Of a stretch of DNA of 64,000 nt, positions 52,599 to 61,009 are shown one piece after another. This DNA is from Fibrobacteria bacterium (GTDB lineage: Bacteria; Fibrobacterota; Fibrobacteria; UBA11236): the NCBI GenBank assembly GCA_025360005.1, contig JANYDA010000065.1, positions 62,001 to 126,000 of the forward strand. The letters are read 5' to 3'. A program made the position numbers and the translations under genes. Below the pieces are notes generated by a model that was not told the origin of the DNA, did no database searches, and worked only from the letters and a program-made list of their open reading frames with translations. Each line of letters starts with the position of its first letter. The first letter of the stretch is position 1.

Positions 52599-53997
52599 CG
52601 CTTCCTCCTGAGCTTACGGCAATAAGGAACAGCATGGCTCCGTAAAAGAAGAAATGCCATTTTAGGAAACCTCGGTTCGGATTGTTGGATGCATAAAGGT
52701 GATGGGCATGGTAAAGCAAGACGGGGATTGAGTAAAGCGCAATTAGTATCAGCATCACTTTACTGATCGGCAGACGCGCATTGTGCGCCATCGCTTTCAA
52801 GTATCCCACCACGTCTCCGAAATGAGGAAGTTTGAAAAGCAGCCATGCCATGGTGACCAGGGAAAAGACGAAAGCAATCCGGAGGGCGTGCTCGGCCCAG
52901 TGCGACGCGGCTTCGCGCTTATCGCTATGGACGAGACGTTCCGCCGCCAGTATCACACCATGGACGGTCCCCCAAACGGCATAGCTCCAAGCGGCCCCGT
53001 GCCATAGGCCGCCGAGAAACATGACCGTGAACAGGTTGAAATAGGTGCGCCCCGCTCCGCTGCGGTTCCCTCCTAGGGGAATGTACAGGTATTCCCGCAG
53101 CCACGTGGAGAGGGAAATATGCCAGCGCGTCCAGAATTCTGAAAAGGATCTGGAGATATATGGAAAGCGAAAGTTCTGGGGCAGCCGGTATCCGAAAAGC
53201 TCCGCCAGCCCTAGGGCGATTAAGGAATACCCGGCGAAATCGGCGAAGATCTGCATGGAATAGCCGAACAGCAAGGCCGCAAGGTTCAAGGTCGACAAGC
53301 TCAGGAAATAGGGCTGCGCTATCCAGAAGGTCTGATCCTTGAGATTGTCCGCGATCACCATCTTCAGGAAATAGCCGGTAACGAGGAATCGGAACGCGGT
53401 ATCCCATCTAAGTTGCGAAAAGTATTTGCGCGCAATCTGCGGCAGGAATTGGTGCGCTTTTACAATAGGTCCCGCGATCAATTGGGGGAAAAACGCCTTG
53501 AAGAAGGTGGTATTATAAAAATGATGCCAAAAGGTCCGTGCAAAAAAGGGTATGGGTTCGCCTTTTTTTTTCCACCTGAAGGTGTCGACAACCAGGCTGA
53601 TGCCCTGGAACGTGAAGAAGGAAATGCCGATGGGCAGGGGGATGGTGAGTAGGAAGCCGCCGATGCCATGCACTTGCCGCAGATCCCCGCCCACGGATTC
53701 GAAAAGCAGGCGGCTGTATTTGAAGAAGAGCAGCAGGCCCAGGTTGACCGAGACCCCCAAAACCGCCCAACCGCGTTGCGCGGCCAAGCTCTCGGATCGG
53801 AAGATGCCGAAACTCGAAACCGCATTGACGGCGCAGGAAAGGACCAGGATGGCCAGCAGCCAGGGCTTGGCGCTGGCGTAAAACACGAAACTCGCCACGA
53901 TCAGGATGAAAACCTGGAACCGCGCCAGGAAAGGCAGGTAGTAAAGCGCGAATGTCGCGCCCAGGAGCATCAGGAAGGCAAGGCTGGTAAACAGCAT
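52573..53997 (-). CDS. MBOAT family O-acyltransferase (AlgI-like), 474 aa
   Basis: Polytopic inner-membrane protein with ten or more helices. The MBOAT active-site His is in FLGGLWHGAAWSYAVWG (near 327); LIAGPIVKAHQFLPQI, FADFAGYSLIALGLAELFGYRLPQNFRFPY and SFSEFWTRWHISLSTWLREYLYIPLGGNR are all AlgI hallmarks. It shuttles acetyl groups from the cytoplasm for polymer O-acetylation. In a minus-strand operon downstream of wzz, wzy-like and GT2 genes, so it modifies the same glycan. Confidence 0.93.
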   Translation of the reverse strand: MLFTSLAFLMLLGATFALYYLPFLARFQVFILIVASFVFYASAKPWLLAILVLSCAVNAVSSFGIFRSESLAAQRGWAVLGVSVNLGLLLFFKYSRLLFESVGGDLRQVHGIGGFLLTIPLPIGISFFTFQGISLVVDTFRWKKKGEPIPFFARTFWHHFYNTTFFKAFFPQLIAGPIVKAHQFLPQIARKYFSQLRWDTAFRFLVTGYFLKMVIADNLKDQTFWIAQPYFLSLSTLNLAALLFGYSMQIFADFAGYSLIALGLAELFGYRLPQNFRFPYISRSFSEFWTRWHISLSTWLREYLYIPLGGNRSGAGRTYFNLFTVMFLGGLWHGAAWSYAVWGTVHGVILAAERLVHSDKREAASHWAEHALRIAFVFSLVTMAWLLFKLPHFGDVVGYLKAMAHNARLPISKVMLILIALYSIPVLLYHAHHLYASNNPNRGFLKWHFFFYGAMLFLIAVSSGGSGDFIYFQF

Positions 53998-54055
53998 ACG
54001 TCTAGCCTATGTTCACTGCGCCAGAATAAAATAAGAGAAGGGTTGGATCCAGCAT

Positions 54056-55060
54056 TCAACCTGGGTGGGAAGCGGAGCGTTCCCTTGCTCCGACCATGGT
54101 TCGCTCCATTAGGCCCCTTCGGCTTCTCCAGCGAGTCCATTTTTGGGCCAGGGCGTTGGTGGCGGGTACGCCCAGCAGGTAGTAGGATATGAACCAGAAG
54201 AGACGGGGCCTGAACGTCCGGTGGCTCATGCTTTTCCGGAGGTTGGCCAGCGCATCCTTGCGGTTCGCCCCGCGCAGACATGAGTTTCCCAACCCCAGGT
54301 ACAAATCGGCGAGAAGATTCTCCCGGTCCTTCTTCAAAGCCTCGGGGGCGGCCTGATCATTCAAGGCTCTCACCACGGCTCGTTCCACTTCGGGATTGAA
54401 ATTCGGCGCTCCGCCCACCGTTTTCGACTCATCGTGCAATCGATACGTCGCCACGAATCCGGGATTGTACGCGAACCGGCTGTGAAACATGGCGCGCAGC
54501 CAATATTCATAGTCCAACGCGAAATGCAGGGAAAGATCAAGTGGGCCGTTCCGTTCGTATACTTGCCGCCGCATGAACACGGTTGGTTGGGGTATGAAAC
54601 AAAGACGGCACAATTCGGAATGGGAGAATTGCCGGGCAAAATAGGTTCCGCAATGCGTTCCATCGACCTTGGTATAGACCGCATCCGCATAGACAAGATC
54701 GATCTCCGGATTGGCGAGCAGAAATCCGACTTGCTTGGCCAATACCCCCGGTAGGTAAGTATCATCGGAATTTAGCCAGGCGATGATATCGCCCTTGGAT
54801 TCGGCGAATCCTTTATTGATGGCGTCCGCTTGACCCTTGTCCCTTTCGCTTTTCACTTTGATCCGGCTGTCTCCGGCATAGCGGCCTAGAACCTCCAGGG
54901 TATCGTCCTTGCTCCCTCCATCCATTACCAATATCTCGATCGCGGCATAGTCCTGGTTGAGAATGCTTTCCATGGTTTCTTTGATGAATCGCCCTTGGTT
55001 GTAGGAAGGGACGGTGATACTGACCAATGGGAGTTTCTTTTCAAGCATGTTGCGCGACAA
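54056..55060 (-). CDS. GT2 family glycosyltransferase, 334 aa
   Basis: LVSITVPSYNQGRFIKETMESILNQDY, EILVMDGGSKDDTLEVL, RDKGQADAINKGFAESKGDIIAWLNSDDTYLPG (acidic metal site) and the acceptor part YEYWLRAMF. Cytoplasmic; adds a sugar to the lipid-linked unit. Start may be ATG 55060 or ATG 55048; both overlap the wzy-like stop at 55041. Confidence 0.9.
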   Translation of the reverse strand: MSRNMLEKKLPLVSITVPSYNQGRFIKETMESILNQDYAAIEILVMDGGSKDDTLEVLGRYAGDSRIKVKSERDKGQADAINKGFAESKGDIIAWLNSDDTYLPGVLAKQVGFLLANPEIDLVYADAVYTKVDGTHCGTYFARQFSHSELCRLCFIPQPTVFMRRQVYERNGPLDLSLHFALDYEYWLRAMFHSRFAYNPGFVATYRLHDESKTVGGAPNFNPEVERAVVRALNDQAAPEALKKDRENLLADLYLGLGNSCLRGANRKDALANLRKSMSHRTFRPRLFWFISYYLLGVPATNALAQKWTRWRSRRGLMERTMVGARERSASHPG

Positions 55061-56606
55061 TGCCTTTCGTTTCCGGCTTTTGGAGTTCCCGATCCGCGAC
55101 CGTGCGGAGCATTCCCAGGAGGATTCCGATGGAAAAATTCGTATAGGTGGAGGTCGTAATATCGGCGGAGAGGCAATTGAACAGATAGCCTACGCAAATC
55201 GCGATACTGAGCGAAGAAAGCCCGTTGACGATGCCTCGGCGTTCGCCCTTGATCCGGATAAGGTTTTGGCCCAACATGTTAGCGATCCAGAATCCGAAGA
55301 ATAGGATGAAACCGACCGTACCCGTTTCTCCCAGCATACGCAGATAGACGGATTCCTCTCCAACGCCGCGCCCTCCGAATCTCACCCCGTTCACTCCCGC
55401 TTCCGCCAGCCCATGGCCAAGAATCGGCGCTGTCATGATCATAGTGAAGCTATGGGTCCATGAATTGAGATGGGTTACGCTGGAGTCCGATTTCCACATC
55501 AAGGTTTGCATGATCAGCGTGCGCACTCCGGAAGAAAATACGATCCCCAGGAAACCGATGGCCAGGATGCCCATGAAGCCTCTTTTCAGCCAAAGGGACT
55601 TGCGACCGAAATGCGCCATGGTAAAAAACTGCAGAACGCAGGCGATAATCGAAGTTCGCGTGATGGTGGCCAACAAGGCGACTGCATTCAGCAAGAGCAT
55701 GGCGACGTTGCGCCGGTTCTGAGTGGTTCTATAGAGCAGGAAATAAACGGAAACGGGAATGATGACCAGAAAAGAAACCGCGAATCCCTGACTGGACATG
55801 TAAACGGAAACAGACCTGCGTACATATCCCAGACTACCCATTTGGGTCCAAAAATTGGCCGGCAGTCCCTGTCCCCCACTGTCTCCTCCGGTGAAGTCCA
55901 CCCCCAGGAAATCGCTGAAATAATTGGCCACTCCCAAAGCCACCCAGAATTTCTGGGGAAGGAATATCCACTCCGCCAATCCGAGGAAAGAGGTTACCCC
56001 TCCGACGATCAAGATCCATTTCAGCAGCCTTTCCAATTCGCCGAAGATGGGAGCGATGGCCCGACCCAGGAAATAGCAGACGAACAGCATACCTGAATCC
56101 CTCAATCCGTAGAGCCGTCCGATTATCTGGACTTCACTCCCCAAGTAAGGCCCGATGATCAGGTAAACCACGAGTTGCAGGAGAAAAGCCATCGCGAAAA
56201 GATCGGCGGCATCGGCATAAAACACTTTTTTCCCATCCAGGACCATGCCAAACAAAATCGCGAGGATGAGAAAGCATACCGCCCCTTCTTTCCAGGAGGC
56301 GAGAGCCCTGACGACGCCTACCGGAAGCCCCAGGAACCCGAACAGGATGACCATGAGAAAGATGTGGAAAGGGAGCAAAACCAGGATAACGAGCGTGAAC
56401 CGTAACGGCCGCAACATCAGCCAGGTCATGATCGAAAGACCCGCAAGAGCGCCAAAAACGGGCAAGAGCGAGAGAGGAGAAGGGATATAGATCGCGAGCA
56501 TAGCGGAAATGCATGCGAAGACTGCCCCTCCCGCTAGCCAAACAGAAAACGTATCCGGCCTTGATACGGAATTCCCTTTCAAGTTGCCCTTGCGCGCCTG
56601 AGCCAC
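55041..56606 (-). CDS. O-antigen ligase/Wzy-like polymerase, 521 aa
   Basis: Polytopic membrane protein with about twelve helices and one large periplasmic loop (about 225-270, FSDFLGVDFTGGDSGGQGLPANFW). A second loop carries the O-antigen ligase type motif ILGHGLAEAGVNGVRFGGRGVGEESVYLRMLGETG with His and Arg/Glu positions. It would polymerise repeat units or ligate glycan to a carrier. Directly downstream of, and overlapping by 28 bases, the wzz-like gene, which supports the polymerase reading. Sequence alone does not separate ligase from polymerase. Confidence 0.85.
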   Translation of the reverse strand: MAQARKGNLKGNSVSRPDTFSVWLAGGAVFACISAMLAIYIPSPLSLLPVFGALAGLSIMTWLMLRPLRFTLVILVLLPFHIFLMVILFGFLGLPVGVVRALASWKEGAVCFLILAILFGMVLDGKKVFYADAADLFAMAFLLQLVVYLIIGPYLGSEVQIIGRLYGLRDSGMLFVCYFLGRAIAPIFGELERLLKWILIVGGVTSFLGLAEWIFLPQKFWVALGVANYFSDFLGVDFTGGDSGGQGLPANFWTQMGSLGYVRRSVSVYMSSQGFAVSFLVIIPVSVYFLLYRTTQNRRNVAMLLLNAVALLATITRTSIIACVLQFFTMAHFGRKSLWLKRGFMGILAIGFLGIVFSSGVRTLIMQTLMWKSDSSVTHLNSWTHSFTMIMTAPILGHGLAEAGVNGVRFGGRGVGEESVYLRMLGETGTVGFILFFGFWIANMLGQNLIRIKGERRGIVNGLSSLSIAICVGYLFNCLSADITTSTYTNFSIGILLGMLRTVADRELQKPETKGIVAQHA

Positions 56607-57517
56607 TCCATGGCGATGATCCAGGCTACAGAAAAGAGGGCCGCGAAAATGGTGGCGATCAGGATCATAACCTTTTTGCGCGGCTCGCTTTTGGCGAAAG
56701 GTACGATGGCCGAGTCTACGACCACTACTATCGGTTTGACTTTTTCGTAATCGATCTTCGCCGATTCGAACTCCCGGGTCAGTAGCAGGTATTTTTCCTC
56801 ACTAATCCTCTGTTCCATCTGCAGCCAATACATTTTTTGGATCAGGAAGGGCGTGACCGTTTCCCGATTCTGCTCTTTGAAGATTCTGAGTTGTTCCGCG
56901 ATGCCGGAAAGTTCGTTTTGGGCCTCCGTGTGTTTGCTCTCGAGGAAGTCGAGATTCTGCTGGGCTTTTTTCGTTTCCATGGTCGAGTAATATTTTTCCA
57001 AGCGGGAAACCAGGCTATTCGCCAGGTATGCCGTGAATACCGGATCCCGTGCCTTGATAGTGAGGATATTGACCCCGTCTTTGTCCTTATCCAACGTGAT
57101 CGTGCTCCGCAGCTTATCGAGAAATTGAACATCGAACGGAACCTTGGGATTGGGATTGGGAATGAGGAATTGCCCGAGAGGTTTGCCGGAGTTTACCGCA
57201 GCCTCCACTTTCAAATCCTTCAATTCCGAAAGGAAGGTTCTGCTTTCGAGAATGCGCGGAAAGATTTCGAAGATTTTCTGATTCCCCGCCATGTCCAAGC
57301 CGAACTGGCCCGCCAGAGAGGAGAGGCCCAAAGCTGAAGCGGCGCCGCCCTGCTTTCCGCCCGAAGCCTGCATCAGGAACTCGATGCTGGCCGTATATCC
57401 CGGGGGCAACGTCAGGGTCAGACCGAACGCAAGGAAACCGGCGGCCGCTACGACGGCGATGATGAAATACCGGCGCAGCCAAAGCAGGCCCAGAATTTTG
57501 ACCAGATCGATTTCCAT
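56579..57517 (-). CDS. Wzz-like polysaccharide chain-length determinant, 312 aa
   Basis: Inner-membrane co-polymerase: N-terminal helix (about 17-38, YFIIAVVAAAGFLAFGLTLTL), periplasmic region with coiled coil (EKYYSTMETKKAQQNLDFLESKHTEAQNELSGIAEQ), then the conserved VVVDSAIVPFAKSEPRKKVMIL before the second helix (about 285-305). No C-terminal tyrosine kinase domain. Controls glycan length together with the overlapping wzy-like gene. First gene of the minus operon 57517-50356; divergent from the GT gene at 57709. Confidence 0.9.
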   Translation of the reverse strand: MEIDLVKILGLLWLRRYFIIAVVAAAGFLAFGLTLTLPPGYTASIEFLMQASGGKQGGAASALGLSSLAGQFGLDMAGNQKIFEIFPRILESRTFLSELKDLKVEAAVNSGKPLGQFLIPNPNPKVPFDVQFLDKLRSTITLDKDKDGVNILTIKARDPVFTAYLANSLVSRLEKYYSTMETKKAQQNLDFLESKHTEAQNELSGIAEQLRIFKEQNRETVTPFLIQKMYWLQMEQRISEEKYLLLTREFESAKIDYEKVKPIVVVVDSAIVPFAKSEPRKKVMILIATIFAALFSVAWIIAMEWLRRARAT

Positions 57518-57708
57518 CCATGATTCCTTGGATTTTCCCGATGGAAAATTCCGTGCGAGTTCTCATTTCCCATTTGATCGACACGTTCGGCCGGGCGTCT
57601 GGAAACAGCGCCAATGGCTAATAAACAATGGCTTATAAATATATAAATTGGTTGGCTCTTCCAAACAGGTTAGCGGCCAAGCTGGGTGCCGCTCAAAGGA
57701 CCAATTCC

Positions 57709-58776
57709 GTGAATGTTGTAATCGACACTAATGGCCTTTATGTTTCGGGCGCGGGAATCGCACGGTATATAAGCGGCTTATTGACCGGTCTGGCAGCCTG
57801 CGGTTCCGAGGATTTGGATCTGCGGCAAATAAATTGGCCTGTGAAAAATCTTGGCTATAAACAGCCGGGCCGGATGTTGAAAACCGCGTACCGCGAATTA
57901 ATCTGGGCCAATACGAAGGCACGCTTCCAATTGAACCGGCAAGCCCCGGATATATTGCACTCTCCGGCAGGACCATTCCTGACCCCGCCGCCTGGAGTCC
58001 GGCTGGTAGTCACCTTGCTTGATTTCGCCATCTTAGCCCACCCCGAGCGGTACCGCGCCTGGCAGCGCTGGTCCGGCCCTAAACGGTTGCTCAAGGCAGG
58101 GAGCGCTGACAGGATTATCTGCATCAGCCGCTTCTCCGCGGACGAGGCGATGAGGCGGCTGGGAATCCCTCACGGCAATATTGATATCATCTACCTTGGA
58201 TCGGACCTTAAGCCCGGAATGATTTCTTCCGGACTCACCGATGGGTTGCGGCTTCCCGACGAGTTCATGCTGTTCGTAGGCTCCCTGGAACCCGGAAAAA
58301 ACCTGCGGCTCCTGAAAGAGACCTACCAGTTGGCCGCATCCAAGGGCATCATCCTCCCCACTCTCGTGATCATGGGCACGCGATGGCAAGGAGTCCCGGA
58401 CGAAGGTCCGCCTCCGGCCAATTGGATCTTTCTGGGGCGGCAACCGGACGAAATCCTGGTGCACCTATATGCGCGCGCATCGGCTTTGCTTTTTCCCAGT
58501 AAGTACGAAGGGTTCGGCCTGCCGGTATTGGAAGCCATGGGTTTCGGCTGCCCGGTAATCTGCTCCCCCGTAGCCAGCCTCCCCGAGGTGGGGGGCGATG
58601 CGGTATTGTACTCCCCGCTCACCGCGGAAGGATATTTGGACCAGATCCTGCGCCTGGGCCGGGAGCGGAATTTGCGTGAGGAGTTGCAGGCCAAGGGCAA
58701 GGAGCGGGCCAAACTCTTTTCCTGGGAACGATGCGGCAGGGAAACCTACGAGACCTATCAAAACGCCTTGCAGTGA
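57709..58776 (+). CDS. GT4 family glycosyltransferase (GT-B), about 355 aa
   Basis: NVVIDTNGLYVSGAGIARYISGLL at the N-terminus is the usual GT-B start; LHSPAGPFLTPPPGVRLVVTLLDF, RIICISRFSADEAMRRLG, FVGSLEPGKNLRLLKETYQ and FPSKYEGFGLPVLEAMGFGCPVICSPVASLPEVGGDA (donor site EGFGLP) follow. I prefer GTG 57709 with AAAGGA upstream, since family sequence begins there. An ATG at 57628 in the same frame would add 27 residues over a TATAAATATATAAAT stretch that looks like promoter. Monocistronic on the plus strand. Confidence 0.88.
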   Translation: MNVVIDTNGLYVSGAGIARYISGLLTGLAACGSEDLDLRQINWPVKNLGYKQPGRMLKTAYRELIWANTKARFQLNRQAPDILHSPAGPFLTPPPGVRLVVTLLDFAILAHPERYRAWQRWSGPKRLLKAGSADRIICISRFSADEAMRRLGIPHGNIDIIYLGSDLKPGMISSGLTDGLRLPDEFMLFVGSLEPGKNLRLLKETYQLAASKGIILPTLVIMGTRWQGVPDEGPPPANWIFLGRQPDEILVHLYARASALLFPSKYEGFGLPVLEAMGFGCPVICSPVASLPEVGGDAVLYSPLTAEGYLDQILRLGRERNLREELQAKGKERAKLFSWERCGRETYETYQNALQ

Positions 58777-58931
58777 TACTCGCCTCTGGCCTTGCGAGCA
58801 CCTCACCGCCCCGGAGCGGGTTTGGTCCAAGGTAGGGAATCTTTAACTTTTGTTAAGTTTAAAGGATCCCACCACTCCGCATGGATGATCATTGAAAATC
58901 GTTTTTGAATGTTAAGAAGGAATGCCTATCG

Positions 58932-59353
58932 ATGAACATCGAAACTCTTGTCGACGAAATCGTCGAGGAGTACAGGAAAACCCCGTCGATATGCTCGGAA
59001 TCGGGGATGCCGATGGGGAGTACAATTACCTCAAGGTCTTGCGCGGCTCATATATCCGAACCGTAAAGCATGTGGTCGGCCAATTGGATAAGAACGACAA
59101 CATGATAGTCGGTATCCACTCGCGGGAGTATTGCATGTATGAAACGGTTGAAATCATGGGGAAGATGGGATACGAAGTGGTAAGATCCTACTACTATGAA
59201 AGCGGAAAATCCTCGAAATCATTTTCACTCAAGACCCTGGTTCGGGACCTTCTCGTGAAAAGCGTCCCGTCTCTCAAACCATTCCAGGAGGTTATCGATA
59301 GGAAAGCGCCCGAATCGAAACACGAATTCCATTATACCGAGTCCATTCTCTAA
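58932..59353 (+). pseudogene. small conserved-looking protein of unknown function, one-base frameshift
   Basis: I do not recognise the family. ATG 58932 begins MNIETLVDEIVEEYRK and then runs into a stop. The +1 frame continues NPVDMLGIGDADGEYNYLKV through to HEFHYTESIL. Adding one A to the A4C4 run at 58977-58984 joins them into about 141 residues. The body has a hydrophilic alpha/beta pattern with MIVGIHSREYCMYETVEIMGKMGYEV and a basic C-terminal third. It lies 27 bases before a sulfotransferase gene. A truncated methyltransferase-like domain is one possibility, not supported by a clear motif. Confidence 0.55.
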
Positions 59354-59380
59354 GGGAAGCGGCCCGGATAACCACCATCA

Positions 59381-60055
59381 ATGATTTCCCATAAGAAAAA
59401 ATTCATCTTCGTGCACGTGTACAAGACGGCCGGAACCAGCGTTCGCGAGGCGCTGAAACCTTACTGTGTCAAATGGGATGAGCGCGTCTCCAGAAGAATG
59501 CGGAAATTCCCATGGCTCTCGCCCCTCGCCGACAAGCTCTACAGTTATCACCTTCCCGCATCGGAATGGATTCGGAAAATCGGGGAAGCGAGGTTCCGGT
59601 CCTATTTTTCCTTCGCTTTCGTACGGAATCCCTGGGACTGGCAGGTATCCTTGTACAACTTCATGTTGAAAACCAAGGGTTATCACCAGCATGATATGGG
59701 TAGCGGGATTTCCGGATTCACCCAATACCTTGAATGGCGCTGCCGCGAGGAGGTGCGGTTCCAGCGGGATTTCGTGTTCTCGAAAGATGGCAGGCAATTG
59801 GTCGATTTCATCGGCCGATTCGAAAACCTGGAAGCGGACTTCCGCCATGTTTGTTCCCGGATAGGCGTTTCGGCCGAACTGCCCAAGTTGAATGGGTCCG
59901 GTCATCGTCCCTACCAGGACTTCTACACCCCCGAGACCATAGAGCTGGTGCGGCGGACTTTCGCGGCCGATATCGACCTCTTCAATTACGAGTTCGATAC
60001 GGGAACGGGGAAAGCGGATACGCATTTGCCGAAAACGGCTTCCAACCCGGAATAG
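59381..60055 (+). CDS. sulfotransferase family 2 protein, 224 aa
   Basis: Transfers sulfate from PAPS, probably to a sugar. The 5'-phosphosulfate loop FVHVYKTAGTSVREAL (residues 10-25) and the 3'-phosphate site FAFVRNPWDWQVSLYNFML (about 79-97) are both clear, as is the C-terminal RPYQDFYTPETIELVRRTFAADIDLFNYEF, typical of carbohydrate sulfotransferases of the Sulfotransfer_2 family. Cytoplasmic, no signal. Suggests a sulfated surface glycan; PAPS-making genes are not in the window. Confidence 0.88.
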   Translation: MISHKKKFIFVHVYKTAGTSVREALKPYCVKWDERVSRRMRKFPWLSPLADKLYSYHLPASEWIRKIGEARFRSYFSFAFVRNPWDWQVSLYNFMLKTKGYHQHDMGSGISGFTQYLEWRCREEVRFQRDFVFSKDGRQLVDFIGRFENLEADFRHVCSRIGVSAELPKLNGSGHRPYQDFYTPETIELVRRTFAADIDLFNYEFDTGTGKADTHLPKTASNPE

Positions 60056-60171
60056 TTCGAAATTCCATTCCGAGGAAGGGTTGAAAAGCCCTTTCCCGTC
60101 AGCAGGGTGTCCTCGAAAATATGCCCAGCCCCACCTTTGTCGGCCCATCCTGATGGAGGTATAGTTTAGGG

Positions 60172-61002
60172 GTGCCCAACCCGTTCGCCGATATCTACTC
60201 CTTCTCGGACTTCCGGCCGTTCCTGGCCTTATATATCCAGGAGCGCGGCAAGGCGGATAAAAGCTTTACTCAGGCCCGCATCTGCCGCCAATTGGGGCTT
60301 CCCAACAGCAGGAGTTTCCTGGGGGACGTGATCCGCGGCCTAAAGCCACTGACCGCGACCAAGGCGGAAGGTTTGATAGGGATCCTGGAGTTGAAAGGGG
60401 ACGAGGCGAAATACTTCCGTGCCTTGGTCCTATACAATCAATCCGGAATCCCCTCGGAAAAGGAATTCTACCTGGACCAGTTGATTTCCCTCAACCGATC
60501 GCCCTCGGCCATCGTGGACAAAATGGCCTTCGCCTATTACACCCAGTGGTACCACAGTACCATCCGCGCTACCCTGGACATAGTGGACGTCAAGGACGAC
60601 CTGAACGTCCTGGCCCGGAAAATCGTCCCTAAGCTTTCGCTCGGCAAGATCAAGTCCTCTTTCGCCCTCTTGAAAAACCTGGGGCTCATCCATCGGGACG
60701 GGAACGGAAACTGGAAGCCCTCGGAAAAAAGCCTCCATTCCGGCCCCTATGCGCAGGGTGAAATCATCAAACGCTATCAAGTGGAGTGCCTGGAGATTTC
60801 CAAATCCGCCGTCTTGTCGGCGAGCGGGCATGCACGGAACATTTCCACCGAGACCCTGAGCATCGCCGCCGAGGATTACCGACTCATCGAAGACAAGCTG
60901 CAGCGGTTCAAATCCGAGATCCGGGCGATTGTGCGGAAAAGCGCACATGGCGCGGACCGGGTGTACCAATTGAACGTCCAGCTTTTCCCCCAAACCGAGT
61001 AG
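60172..61002 (+). CDS. TIGR02147/DUF4423 family protein, 276 aa
   Basis: Matches the paralogous family first named from Fibrobacter succinogenes: NPFADIYSFSDFRPFLALYIQERGKADKSFTQARICRQLGLPNSRSFLGDVIRGLKPLT (a helix-turn-helix-like start), GILELKGDEAKYFRALVLYNQS, then AYYTQWYHSTIRATLDIVD and the end region ISTETLSIAAEDYRLIEDKLQRFKSEIRAIVRKS. Function is unproven; a transcription regulator is suspected because of the N-terminal fold. GTG 60172. Seven bases downstream lies a lipoprotein gene, and a fragment of a second copy lies before the next lipoprotein gene at 63829. Confidence 0.87.
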   Translation: MPNPFADIYSFSDFRPFLALYIQERGKADKSFTQARICRQLGLPNSRSFLGDVIRGLKPLTATKAEGLIGILELKGDEAKYFRALVLYNQSGIPSEKEFYLDQLISLNRSPSAIVDKMAFAYYTQWYHSTIRATLDIVDVKDDLNVLARKIVPKLSLGKIKSSFALLKNLGLIHRDGNGNWKPSEKSLHSGPYAQGEIIKRYQVECLEISKSAVLSASGHARNISTETLSIAAEDYRLIEDKLQRFKSEIRAIVRKSAHGADRVYQLNVQLFPQTE

Positions 61003-61009
61003 GACAAGC

